From Fragum whitleyi (taxonomy: Eukaryota; Mollusca; Bivalvia; Cardiida; Cardiidae): a stretch of 64,000 bases of DNA. Numbering within the stretch: the first letter of the stretch is position 1; each line of letters begins with the position of its first letter. The stretch spans positions 46,952,854 through 47,016,853 of the forward strand of contig OX411551.1 of assembly GCA_948146395.1 (NCBI GenBank). The letters are read 5' to 3'. The translations under genes and the position numbers were made by a program. Shown here one piece after another: positions 13,101 through 25,100 of this stretch. Under the pieces are notes generated by a model that worked only from the letters and a program-made list of their open reading frames with translations, made no database searches and was not told the origin of the DNA.

Positions 13101-16100
13101 CCGTACGATTAGAAGAATTGTAATATAATCATTACGATCAAAAGCCTCGTGACCTAAGTTTGAATAGGTGACCGTGAACAGCTTATTTATTCCATGAAAA
13201 TTTAAGGAATGCGAGATTTTATTTAGAAAAAAATGTCAATATAGAATATTACAAACAAGAAAGTTAAGAGACAATAAATTGTCCCTTTATTTATTTATAA
13301 TGAAATTAAGTTAAATAAATTCGGAAAATAAATTAACTATATCCGACTGCGTGCGTATTCGAACCAGGTCTGTTAGTTCGTTGACTCTAATATGCGAACG
13401 GTTTAGACCACTGCGCTATGGACCCAATTATAACAATTGCGGTATCTTATTTTATCTTAAAATAAAATTCGTTTAATAACCTCGCAGATATATACGAAAG
13501 TTTACGAAAAATAATGAGTGATAGGTCAACAATGTTTCACAATGCATTTTGTATAAAAAACACAGGTCACATTAGCGAACTCGGGTTAATTTGACCTAGT
13601 GATTGTATACAAATGCATTGTATGTCACAGTACCGTATTTGAGTTATTTTTTTGAATCTCACTACTGAACGGCTATGTCAATTCCGTCTCAGAGGATTCA
13701 ATGCAGTTCTTATACGTTTCGTATATTTGTTTACCGTGTCTCGTTTCACGTTACCATGCATAACTTAGTCAAAACTTTGGAAATCATTTTCTGAGCATCT
13801 AAATGATGGATATCAACCAAATTTCACTGAAATAATACTTGAGTGACTCTCTATCAGTCTACCAAAAAATATTGTGATCGGATGAAAAATATGTATTTTA
13901 TGGGCGGTGGTCGTTTCTCTATGTGTTATATAGTGGAAACTTTGAAAATCATTTTTTCAGAATCTAAATGATGGATACAAATGAAATTGTATATGAATGA
14001 TCCTTGAGTGACCCTCTATCAGTCTACCCAAAATTATTGTGATCGGATGAAAACATGCATTTTATTGACAGATGTCATTTTCATTATGTTATTTAGATGA
14101 ATCTTTGAAAATCATTTTCAACATCAGTAGAATCCAAAATATCTAAAAATCTAGTCAAAACTATTATTGCTTTACAAGAATTTCAAGCCTGTGGGGCGAC
14201 TCAAGCCATTCATGGCTTTCTAGTTGTTTTTGAGCATTGGGGAATTATCAAAACATAGTAACTACTGCTTGAATAAGCTGTAGTTACGATGTTTTGATCA
14301 TTGTTCAACGATATTTTTTGAAAGAGGAAATTGGAAATTTAACATTAAAAATCGAGATATAGCAGAGATAAATAAGAATTCTGAAATGAATATTAAGTTA
14401 TGCTTTTCTACATCTAGACTATTGTACAACCAAACCATAAGTTAAAAGGATATATTGGTCTTCAAAGTCCGCGCCTTCGTACAATGGTCAATATTTTTGC
14501 AACTTGTAGATGACTCCTTAGACTACATATGCTACTATTGTAACGATATTCAAGACCGCTTAAAAATTGTCTTTAAAAAATTGGTTTAAAAAAGGCAATG
14601 GCAGGTCTAAAATGCATGATTTTATGAAACCTGATTTAAAAATGCTTTTAAAACATATACCTGTAAATAAAAAGTGGGTGGGGGTAAGTTTCGATGATTT
14701 CTTTTCACAATGAATATACTTTATGTCACTTTCTTATCCGAAATTTTTTTTAACAAGGTCGCAAAATCATTTAGCTTAACAAGTCCTTTATCATATGAGT
14801 GATATAGGAAATTTTGTGGAGGAAAAATAAATGATATCGACATATAAGTGTACTTTATCACAAGTTTTCCGATATCACAAATTTCTAGAGTTCTGTTCAG
14901 ATTTTGAGAAAGATTCTTTTTGAGGCGTTCTTTGTATGTGATGAAAGGATGCTGTTTGATGTTATTAACATTTTGTAATAAGATTTGTTAACATGTTGAT
15001 TAGCCAACCAAAAAGAAGATGTCATAAAGATGCTCGTCGTGAGAAAGATCGAATGCATTGTTTCAGATTCTAAACAAATGAAAAATCCTCGACAACCTTA
15101 AGCAGGATTGATGGATAATCGCCATTTAGATTTATGAATTTCTAAATCAACTCGTCTTTTTTATCTTAATACAAAGTCAAAAGTTTAATTGCCTTATCGA
15201 AGCAATCTTTTCTTACGAGGCTGGCATTTTTTGTTTTGTTTGAATGGGGTTAAAAGCTGCTCTCAACAATCTTCCGGTTATTTCGCAGGGCTTTGAGCAC
15301 CTAACAATGGATAACTGGCATTTCTCACAACAGTACAATAGTCCGGCAGATATTAAGCTGAACCTAGTAGTGTAGTATAAAGTTTTTTTCTTGATTGATT
15401 CTGGTAGCCAAGACATTGCACATCAAGAATCTGACTGATGACATCTTGTCATCATTGAGCATTTTGAGAAAATGGAGATGGTAGCCAGGGCTATAGTAAA
15501 ATATACATAATGAATATTATTTTGTTATATTTATATTTGTGAACCTATTTTTTCACCTATTCTTGTCACTACGATGCTAATTAGAAATCGCAAAATAAAT
15601 AAATGCCTGAATTTAAATTTGAATCCAGAATTGTAATCAAGATGGCAGCCAAGTGGAATTCTGGATTAGTGAACAATGTAAAAAGCCATGCTGTGACAGA
15701 CTTTAACTTCAAAATACAATGTAGTTTTAAACATTTTGTTCGAAGGCTGAAACCTTTTCATTTTTGAAAAACAGGTAAAGCAATCTCATCCTCCGATTTG
15801 ATTTTTTTAGAAATTGAACTTGGCAGCCAGGAAAGCAGAAATGCGGATTTCAGATCAAAATAAATTGTTAATCTGAAATATTTTCCAGACCAGTTAAGCA
15901 GTTTTCATTGATTGATTCTTGTAGCCAAAGCATTACATATCAACAATAAAACTGATAACACCCTTTAATCATTGAATCTTTTGAAAAATGAAGATGGCAG
16001 CCAGGGCTCTTATAAAATAAAAGCTTAGCATAAGCATGCTATCTACATAAACCTTAACATATCGTTTCAGCTTTTTTGCTAATAAAAACTGGAAAAACAA

Positions 16101-19100
16101 AATAAACATACTCAAATTCCAAAATCAAATCTAGAATTGTAATACAAATGGTAGCCAATTGGGATTCTGAAAGTCATATTAAGACCAACACGAACTCTTG
16201 AATAACTTTTAACATTTAGTTCCAAGCGATTTGAACTGGAAATCAATTTTGAAAATAGGCTCATAAAGCCCAATTTGAATTTCTTTATGGAATTGAAAAT
16301 GCCAGCCAGGAACAATGAAGTGTGGATTTTCACTAAACAACAAATCAACCTTATAACTAATAAGAATTTTACTCGCAAGTTTTGCTGTCAAAATGCCCTC
16401 CCGAAATAGATGACAAAAAGACTACCTTAAATAAAGCTAAATATGATTAGGATTATAAGGATAGCGTCCACGTGCAAGTTTTGCTCTCTATATATACTCA
16501 GAACAAGAAGTTAAGCGCCACCAGTATTTAGACAGAAGATTTTTAAAGGCAGGGAGCCTGCATTAATTTAAAATAATATAGATGTTAATATTGAGTTCCA
16601 ATGTTGAAAATAGTATGTTGACTTAACAATTTCACAACAATACATGGGTGGTGATAAATTTTATTGACTTTGTACCTTGAAAAGTAAATGACGTATTTTC
16701 ACCTTGTTTTTAAAACATGAAAAACTATTGTCAAAGCCGTCATACGGGGTTGTCTAGGACACGAAACTTGGTTTTAGAAGTCAGATAACACAAGTGTGAT
16801 TAATTCCGATCACATCTTAGTTAGTAGCGTGTGTAAGATCCGTGAGCATTGATCACTGCGCGCACCCCCCTCGGCATGCCACGAATCAGCCTCTGGGTGA
16901 TGTTTTGGGGGATTTGCTGCCACTCCTGGTGCAGTGCTGCTTCTAACTCAACCTCATTTTGTACAGGAGGCTCTCTCCGACGTATACGGCGCCCTAAAAT
17001 GTCCCACAGGTGCTCGATGGGGTAAAGATCGGGACTACAAGCCGGCCATGGAATGGTGGTGATGGCTTCATGTTGCATAACGTCCGCCATGACTCTTACT
17101 CTATGGGGTCTGGCGTTATCATCCATGTACACTGGTCTTGGTCGAAGAGGGTGATTGTCAAAATGTGGAATTACCACAGGAAAAAGGATGTTATCGCGAT
17201 ATTTATCGCCAGTCAATATTCCTGGAACTGTCACTAGGTCCAGTTTACAGCCGTAGGAGACACAACCCCATATCATAGCGGAGCCACCGCCACCCTGATA
17301 GGTTGGTTGGACGTACTTTGGTGCAAATCGGGTGTTAGGTTGTCTCCAAACACGAATTCGGCCATCGGTGACATGCAACAACATCCTGCACTCATCAAAC
17401 CAATGGATCCGACACCATGATGCCAAGTTCCAACGTGCCCTCACTCTACACCATATTAGACGTTCATTGATGTGTCTCTGTTGTAACTTTAGACGTTTCA
17501 GGGGTCTTCGTGCCTTATACCCAGCCATCCGAAGTCGATTTCGCTCTGTTGAAATAGAGACCCGTCTGCGTGTATTCCAGTTGTCCCTTAGTACAGGCGC
17601 TCTGGTGAAGGGTAGACATCTGACGTGATGCAAAATTGCTCTATCCTCTCGAATAGACGTTACTCTAGGGCGTCCAGATCCGACACGGTCCTTAACGTCG
17701 TTTGTCTGTGCGTGTTTTTGTACCAAACGTGTTATGACACTGTGGTGATACCCCAGCTGTCTGGCAATGGCTCTACAAGACATTCCAGAATCTCGCATTC
17801 CAATTATTCGCCATCTTTCATTTGTAGACAATCTACGCCTTGCCATGACTGAGTTTCAAATCGAAATGTACACAATTGCACGAGCTACACGACGTAAGTA
17901 TCTCTGACAGAAAAGCTGATTTTCCACTTCGCGCGAGCCCTGGCTTTACAGTCTTTGCACGAGACTTGCTGAATATGCACGTGTATCCGAAACTTTTTTA
18001 ATCAATAGCTACAAGATTGTTCTAACCGTTTGACAACATAGATAGACGTTATTAAAGATTTCGATAGAAATTCTATTAACATAAAACTTAGTGGCGCTTT
18101 ACTTTATGTTCTAAGTATATATCAAAGGCCATTGCCGGAAGTGTACTGATGATATACACTTGCGATTGAATAATGAAAATATTTTGTTCTTATATGAATG
18201 TACATCTGAGATGGGCTTATTTGAAACTTAAAACGTTGACAGCCTTTATCATGTGTATTTTTGTTGTAAAACCCAAGATAGAAGTCAGAAATGTACAAAA
18301 TTTCTCTAAATGAAACAAAATGATAACAAAAAAGCATTTTGCTTTTTCATTATCAAGATAGCAGCCACATATGCAAAATATAAAGTATTTTTGATATCAG
18401 TTAATTTCCAGCCTTATACATTGTATTTACTCTAGATTTTGCTGTAGAACCTCAGTTTTAAAGATGCAGACCTTTTAACAGAATCTTGTCAACATGTCGA
18501 ATACAATGCAAGCTATTTTAAGTATAATGACACATCTGAACAGAGGAAAAATTTCATATGTTTATCACAGTTGATTTTTTTACCTAGACCATTGCACAGT
18601 GTTGGACTCTCAAACATAGGCACCATGGTTAAATCTGTGGCTGAGGTAAATATCATTCAAGCATGTGTCCACCACTGCTCTAGCCAATGCAATTTGACTG
18701 CTAAAAGTGGCGGTAAACCCAACTTAAATAGACTCAATTGATTTTAAAGCTTTCACTTTCTTTAGATTTCTTCGGTCATTTAGCTTTCTGTCAAGCTCTG
18801 ACAAACAATAAATTTTAAATGGCAATAAACAAATGTTAATAATATTTGTGAACATGGAATGGCAGTCAAAAAGGTAATTGGTTGAAATGCTCATTTGAAC
18901 TTCCTTAGTAAGAATCAAGATGTAAACATTGGCTATTTTGGGTTCTACCTGTCATTCTGAGTGGTTTCAAGTTGTCCACCAAAGAATGATAAAACTGACT
19001 AAAACACAGTCTAGGCTTCAAATAATCTTTTGCCTTATTTTAGTAGCCCTAACATCCTTGTTAAAGGTTTTAATACTCATTTCAATCTTTAAGTGCTAAT

Positions 19101-22100
19101 TTTAAGATCAAAGCATTCTCAAAGCGAGATGGTAGCCAGTTTTAAAAACAAAATTTGTTTATATCCAAATACATGTATATTCATTGGATCAGGAAAGGGC
19201 ATCATACACTCTTAAAAAACGATCTCGCGAAATAAGATATAGAATAATGCTTTTGACCTATGTTAAGCAGGTCCAAGACGTCAATATGCGTTTTCTCTGG
19301 TCCGAACGTCATTTTAGGGCGAATTTCAAGATGGCAGCCTTAATATCTAATGTGTAAGAAAAATTATTATAGACAACCTTACACTTTTGTATCTAAATTT
19401 TATTATGACTTAAACATCGTTCTTGCATTCAGTACCCCATCCTTATCAATTATGATCCATTAGAAATCACGACATCCTAATAACAAGGTGACAGCCGGAA
19501 CAAAAATTGTCTCTCTTTTTCTTTTAGTCTTCGGATCAGTAAGAGTCACCATTGTCGAAGAGTGATATTAATTTGTTCATTGAACCTCTCGGAGTCAGAA
19601 TAAGGACGCTAACTCAATGTATTTTGGAGTATAACTTCATACAAAATTACAAATATAAGGGAAAAAAGTGGCAATTAAATTAAAATTTAGTTTAAGATAG
19701 GGTAAACAATGCTGTTGTCTCATTCAAGTGGCTGCCATCTCAAACTAAGAAAAATGATGCGTTTAAGATGACAGATACAAATCGCTAGATAAAAAGAGGA
19801 TGGGAAGATGATTAAAGTTGGTATTAATTAAAAGAAATTTAGAAAAACTATGTTAATTCCTATTCACAGTTCATTGTTGCCAAACAAGCAACAGTTCTGT
19901 TTGGCAGCCATCTTTACTGAAAGCCACAATTTTTATTATCGGTTTTAGTATTTGCTTTATCAGAAGCCGGTAAAGTAGCAGATTATTAGTAATATTAAGT
20001 ATAAATGTCATTAAGTTTGTAATTTACCAAATAGTATTATTCTCAATGCTGCATTCCTGGCTGTCATCTCTAAATTAAGAAGACAATTTACCATTGATGA
20101 TGGCGCCATGAAATTATTTTTAAGTATGCAGGAACACAGCTTGAATTATGTGACATAAATGTAATTGAAATAATTCCAAAGTTTGATTTGTCCAACAGAA
20201 TCCATTGTTTACTAAATGCTGTGTTATATTACTATTTTGGCTGCCATGTTGCATACAATAGTAATTATTTCTTTTATGGGTCTATTTTATCAAAATACTT
20301 AAAAGTAGAATCTTTACATCAAAAACTAAGCTCAAAAACACATAAAAACCTATCATCAAGACAAGTCAAGTGGTTACTTGTAGTCGTTCAAGGGGTCCTG
20401 GCTGCCATCTCGATTTTCTCGAAATGCTCAATGATGACAAGGTGTCATCAGCCAGATTCTTGATAAGTAAGACATGGGCTACAAGAATCAGCCAAGAAAA
20501 AAACTTTATACCACACTACTAGGTTCAAGTAAAATATGCCATTTTCTGCCGGACTACAACCATTACATCCTATTCTAGCCTCCAGGTGCTATCCGGCAAA
20601 TTGCGTCATAGTCGACGTCATATGTCACATTTTTTCACTAGCATTTTTTAGTTACATATGTGAATTTTTCAGCTCTTGCAAATAAATAATGATTAACGTT
20701 TGTGACCCTTCAAGCGAAAAGTGACCATCGGGTCCAGCATATTATCCAGCATAGGTCAACAAGAAGTCGCATTTCAAAAATTCTTTCACTGGAAGGTAGA
20801 TTGGTCATTCTAGATTCAGAAAATAAACAGTGTGCAAAAATTGTCAACACTAGTCAGTCTACACAGTCCGCGCAGTCTGATTAGGGTCGACACTTTGCGC
20901 ACTACCCAGATGGTTCCTTTTCGCGTGACGGGTCAAAATTCAAAAAAATCCATCTGGTATCTCGAATAAATTTCTGTATCTTGTAACTTTCACCCATATC
21001 TAAACTAGGCTACCGAAAATGACCTTACACCGAAATAAAATTCTTAAATTTCCCTGGAAAGGTGTTGTTTGCTGGTGCCTCGAAACCAAATTGTGTTAGG
21101 TAAACAACACTTTTACACTTTCTTATGTTACACGAATTCTTGATCAGATTCCTACATTTTAAAAAGAGGATAATTTCGTTTGTTTCAGTGTAAGATCGAT
21201 TTTTATTTCATTGAGTGAACAACAAAAGCTATATTCACACGAGTGGTGGAGCCACGAGTGAAAATATAGCTTTTGTTGTTCACGAAATGAAATATTAATC
21301 GATCTTACTCGAAAAACAAACGATTATTCTATTTCTTTTAAGCAAAAATGAGACAAAATCTGAAATTTCGATGACATATTTTCGTAAAGCGCGTCATTTT
21401 GCACGTGATTGCTACGCAACGTTCATTGTGACGTCACTTATTTCGCCCCGCATAGATGACGTCAGATAGGATGAAATGCACAAAAGCAGGGTATAAGTTT
21501 TTGATAATTTCACTGTTTTTTGCGGTGAGATTATCAAGTGATAATCTGCCGTTATTTCTCGATAAACCACCGAAAAGCATTAAAGAAACAACCATTTTAC
21601 TCACTCCAGGTGCATTACGTAATGTTGGCCTTGGTAAAATCACCAGTCAGGTACACCTTTGGAGCCATCCATCAAGACTAGCTGTGGACGGTAATACGGA
21701 CAGACACATGTGGAGAGGACACTCATGCTCACATACCCTTCTCGTCACTAATCCGTGGTGGGAGGTAGATTTGGGTGAATTGTTTGTCATTGAGTACCTA
21801 AAGATTCACAACCGGAAGGACTGTTGCTGTACGTATTCTGTGTTATTTTTCACCTAGCAGGGCGTACCTTTGCCGTAAGCTTATGCACAAGGATGAACCC
21901 TATTGAATCGGAAAGGATCCATGATATATCATGGGAAAAATGGCCTTTATAGACGATTTTTTTGTTTACACCATAGAGGCCACAATTATTGTCCAATCCC
22001 CGTGGAACTTGGTCAGAATGTTTGTCAGGTCACAAGGATGAACCCCCGTGAAACTGGGAATGGTCTGTTTCATGTCACAGGAAAAGGGGCTACATGACAA

Positions 22101-25100
22101 ATTTCTTGATAATTCTCTAATGACAACAAATTTGTTCCAATCTAAATGACCAAATAATAAGATTTGTCATGCAACAAGAATGAATGCCATTGAAAATGGG
22201 AAGGATTCACGTGAATTACAGGAAAAGGGCCTTAGTGAGAATTTTCTAATTTACACTCTCGAGGCCACAAATCATAAAAGTACAATTATGACTTTTGCTG
22301 GAAAATTTGATAATTTTCACTTAAGACAAAGATACGAAAGTGAGCGATATAGGGGACCATCATGGACTTCTTATTTTATAAGTTGCTTCCATCTTTAAGC
22401 AAAGAAAACATTTTAATTTGATGTCGGGTGCCACTTGAATCTAACGTTTACGGAACTATAATTTAGGACTCATAAATACTTGAGAACATTATTTTTTCTG
22501 ATGTAGGCTTAAAAAACGCAATTCACTTTGTTATCCTAAAATTATGAGACCATATTGTCCGTCGTTATTTTATATTCAACCATGAATAATTATGTAAAGA
22601 AGAAAAGAGCGAAAAATGTCTATGCTACTGTGATTAAATTCCTTTTTTTTATTTCTTCCTGCATAATATCTTGAAATTTAGGAATTAGATAACACATGGC
22701 AAAGAGTGTTATCAATCCATTTTTAGCTCATCTGAGCACAAAATGATGAAGGTAGGTTATTGTGATCTTTCACCGCCTGTCCTCCATCCATCGTCCGTCC
22801 GTCAACAGTTTCTTTAAAAATGTTCTCCTGCTTAACCGCTGGGTTGATTAAGCTGAATCTTGATAGGAAAGTTCGTTGAGTGAAGTTCTTCTAAAGTTGT
22901 TTAAAGAATAAATTCCATCAACAGTTCTTATTGCGAATGTAACCGAAAGGCAGAAATGTGATAAAAAAAAATTCCTTTTATGCCAATTGGTCAATCAAGC
23001 CGAAACTTAACAGAGATGTTTCTTTGGTACAGCTGTTCCAAAGTTGTTAAAGGAATTTAATTTCACCAATAACTCTGGTTTCGATGGTAAAGAAAAGGCG
23101 AAAAAAACGTAAATCTTGAAAAAATCATTTCCTCCTAAACCATTTGGCCAATCAATCTGAATTTTGGCAGGGATCTTTCTCGGATGAAGTACTACTAAAG
23201 TTGTTTGAAAAGATTCAATTTCGACAAAACTTGGAGCGTTTTTGAATGATGGAAGTGAGTTTTTGAAGGAATGAAAGGAGCGCTGAGCGAGTGATTTCAA
23301 TGTTTTGTTGGAAATGAGTGTCAATTTCACGAAGTGATTTACAGTTATCCTACGGGAGATAAGCAACGCATTGTATTTATCACTTATAAGATTTACAAAA
23401 AAGGATATTGACATACATTCAATGTCTTCTTTTTTACTTGTAAATTATATTCAGGGGATAGATTGACTGATGTACTTTTCCAAGTTTCAACAGACCACAC
23501 GAAATATGAATTGTTTTACTATCGCCCAGGGACAATGGGACAAATTGAAGAAATCTATCCGAATGGCAGGAAAATTGGTCGTTGGGTGAAAGTTTCGATG
23601 TCAAAATCGGCGATACTGACCTTGTGTGAAGTCGAGGTCATGTCGGACAAGAAAGTTAAAGACAGTGAGTACAAATAATACCCTACCCTCCCATGATTCC
23701 TTTCACATTTTTTTACATACACCGTAAAATATTTTAAGCTCCGCTGGCCGAAGGCCAGCGAGCTATTGTTATGGCCGAGTGTCCGTCGTGCGCCCGTCCA
23801 AGCGTTAACTTTTTCTTTTAACTTCTCCTCCAAAACTAAAGGGTGGATATTAAGGAAACTTGGTAAGCGTCTGATTGGTTCTTGGAGAAAAAGAGAAACT
23901 ATTTATAGAGTTTGTATTCAAATTTCATTAAAGTGAGGTAAAAAATATCGCTTATTAGGTCCATCCTAAACAAAATTTGCGAAATTGGATTACCCCCCTC
24001 TAGTTTCACTGAAAACTTACGCACTCATTCAATTTCATTTCATTATCATTCCCAAATTATATACCTTGTCAATTTCACGATGTCGTTAATTGTAATATAA
24101 AATAAAAGGAATTCAATCGTCAATCCATTGTGAGTTGAAATTGAAAATAAATTCGAAAATATTGCCGAACATTTGGACCCTTTTTTATCATTCTAATAGA
24201 AGAATTCACCAAACAATCATCCTGTAAAATTATGATCATATTTGTAGACTTTATTGCGTCTTTATTGCATAAACAGTTTTTAGTTTAAAATGCCAAGATG
24301 CTCCCTTTCCACTTTTCCCAATTAACTCCATTTTCAACGGGAACATTCCTCATGAGTCTACAGTCACCCTTTGAATATTTCAAAGAAATCTGGTAATAGT
24401 GTGGACTATGTTGTAGAGGTAATTTTAAATGAAAAACAAAAGAACACCCTGTCCAGTATTTTCAGAGGGATCATCACGGTTTTCAGAGGGATACACCTTC
24501 CCAAGGCAGTTAAAAGATCGGTTTATTCTCTGAACGTCGAGTCGTACCTATCAATATTGGGAAAATTTGGGTACAAATGAGGGAACGTCGATTAAGAAAT
24601 AACTAATACGTCCATGTATGACGTTGTCATCCCAATCGTCGTCTCTCAGCTTGTTGAGATCTTCTGCGTATTTAGCAGGAATAGGCCTTACGCTTTTAAA
24701 GCGCTTTCTGGTAACATAGTTCATATTTGTTTGGCAACACTGGCGCGTGATAGACTGGATGATAATGGTAGTTTCTTCCAAGTCTTGTTTGGACGTTGTT
24801 TTCTATTCTCTTTAAATCATTACAGCCAGTAATGGTACTTTTACAGTAGACTTTGTCACCTTTATTCCTATCAATTCTCTTGAGGTATCCATGAAAAGCT
24901 TAAGTTTGTACTCATGTTCTATTCGTTATGAACTCTACTTGAACTTTCGCGTTTGTGACTATCTTATTATTAGATTCGAAACAAAACTTTACTTATTAAT
25001 TTACGATGCAAATATTAGAAATTAACATAACGACAAACAACGATTTATTTCTTAAATACCGTCAAACTTACCGTAATAAAAGCATGTGAATTATAACTAG

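Larger units (their letters stand above)
15339..20556. mobile_element. 5.2-kb non-coding element with 160-bp terminal inverted repeats and about 165-bp internal periodicity
   Basis: The left end TAGTCCGGCAGA... and the right end ...CTGCCGGACTA are inverted repeats that stay closely alike for about 160 bp: CCTAGTAGTGT, ATAAAGTTTTTTTCTTG and GTCATCATTGAGCATTT occur at both ends. Flanking CAA on each side is a 3-bp target duplication inside a SINE. The interior is a run of diverged units of about 165 bp, each with a box near AGATGGCAGCC: about 15480, 15645, 15823, 15995, 16151, 16303, 19135, 19333 and 19493 forward; 19735, 19910, 20065, 20243 and 20407 reverse. Units 1 and 4, 2 and 5, and 3 and 6 on the left resemble each other, giving a higher-order repeat of about 515 bp. 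No protein is encoded apart from the nested Tc1 element. Superfamily unknown. Confidence 0.8.

Noticed and set aside
17010..17852. Plus-strand open frames of 75-98 codons
   Set aside because: Antisense shadows of the Tc1 transposase.
24551..24781. Minus-strand frame with protein-like text (RFKSVRPIPAKYAEDLNK)
   Set aside because: No recognisable family, short, and no splice or repeat context to support it; possibly an old transposon scrap.
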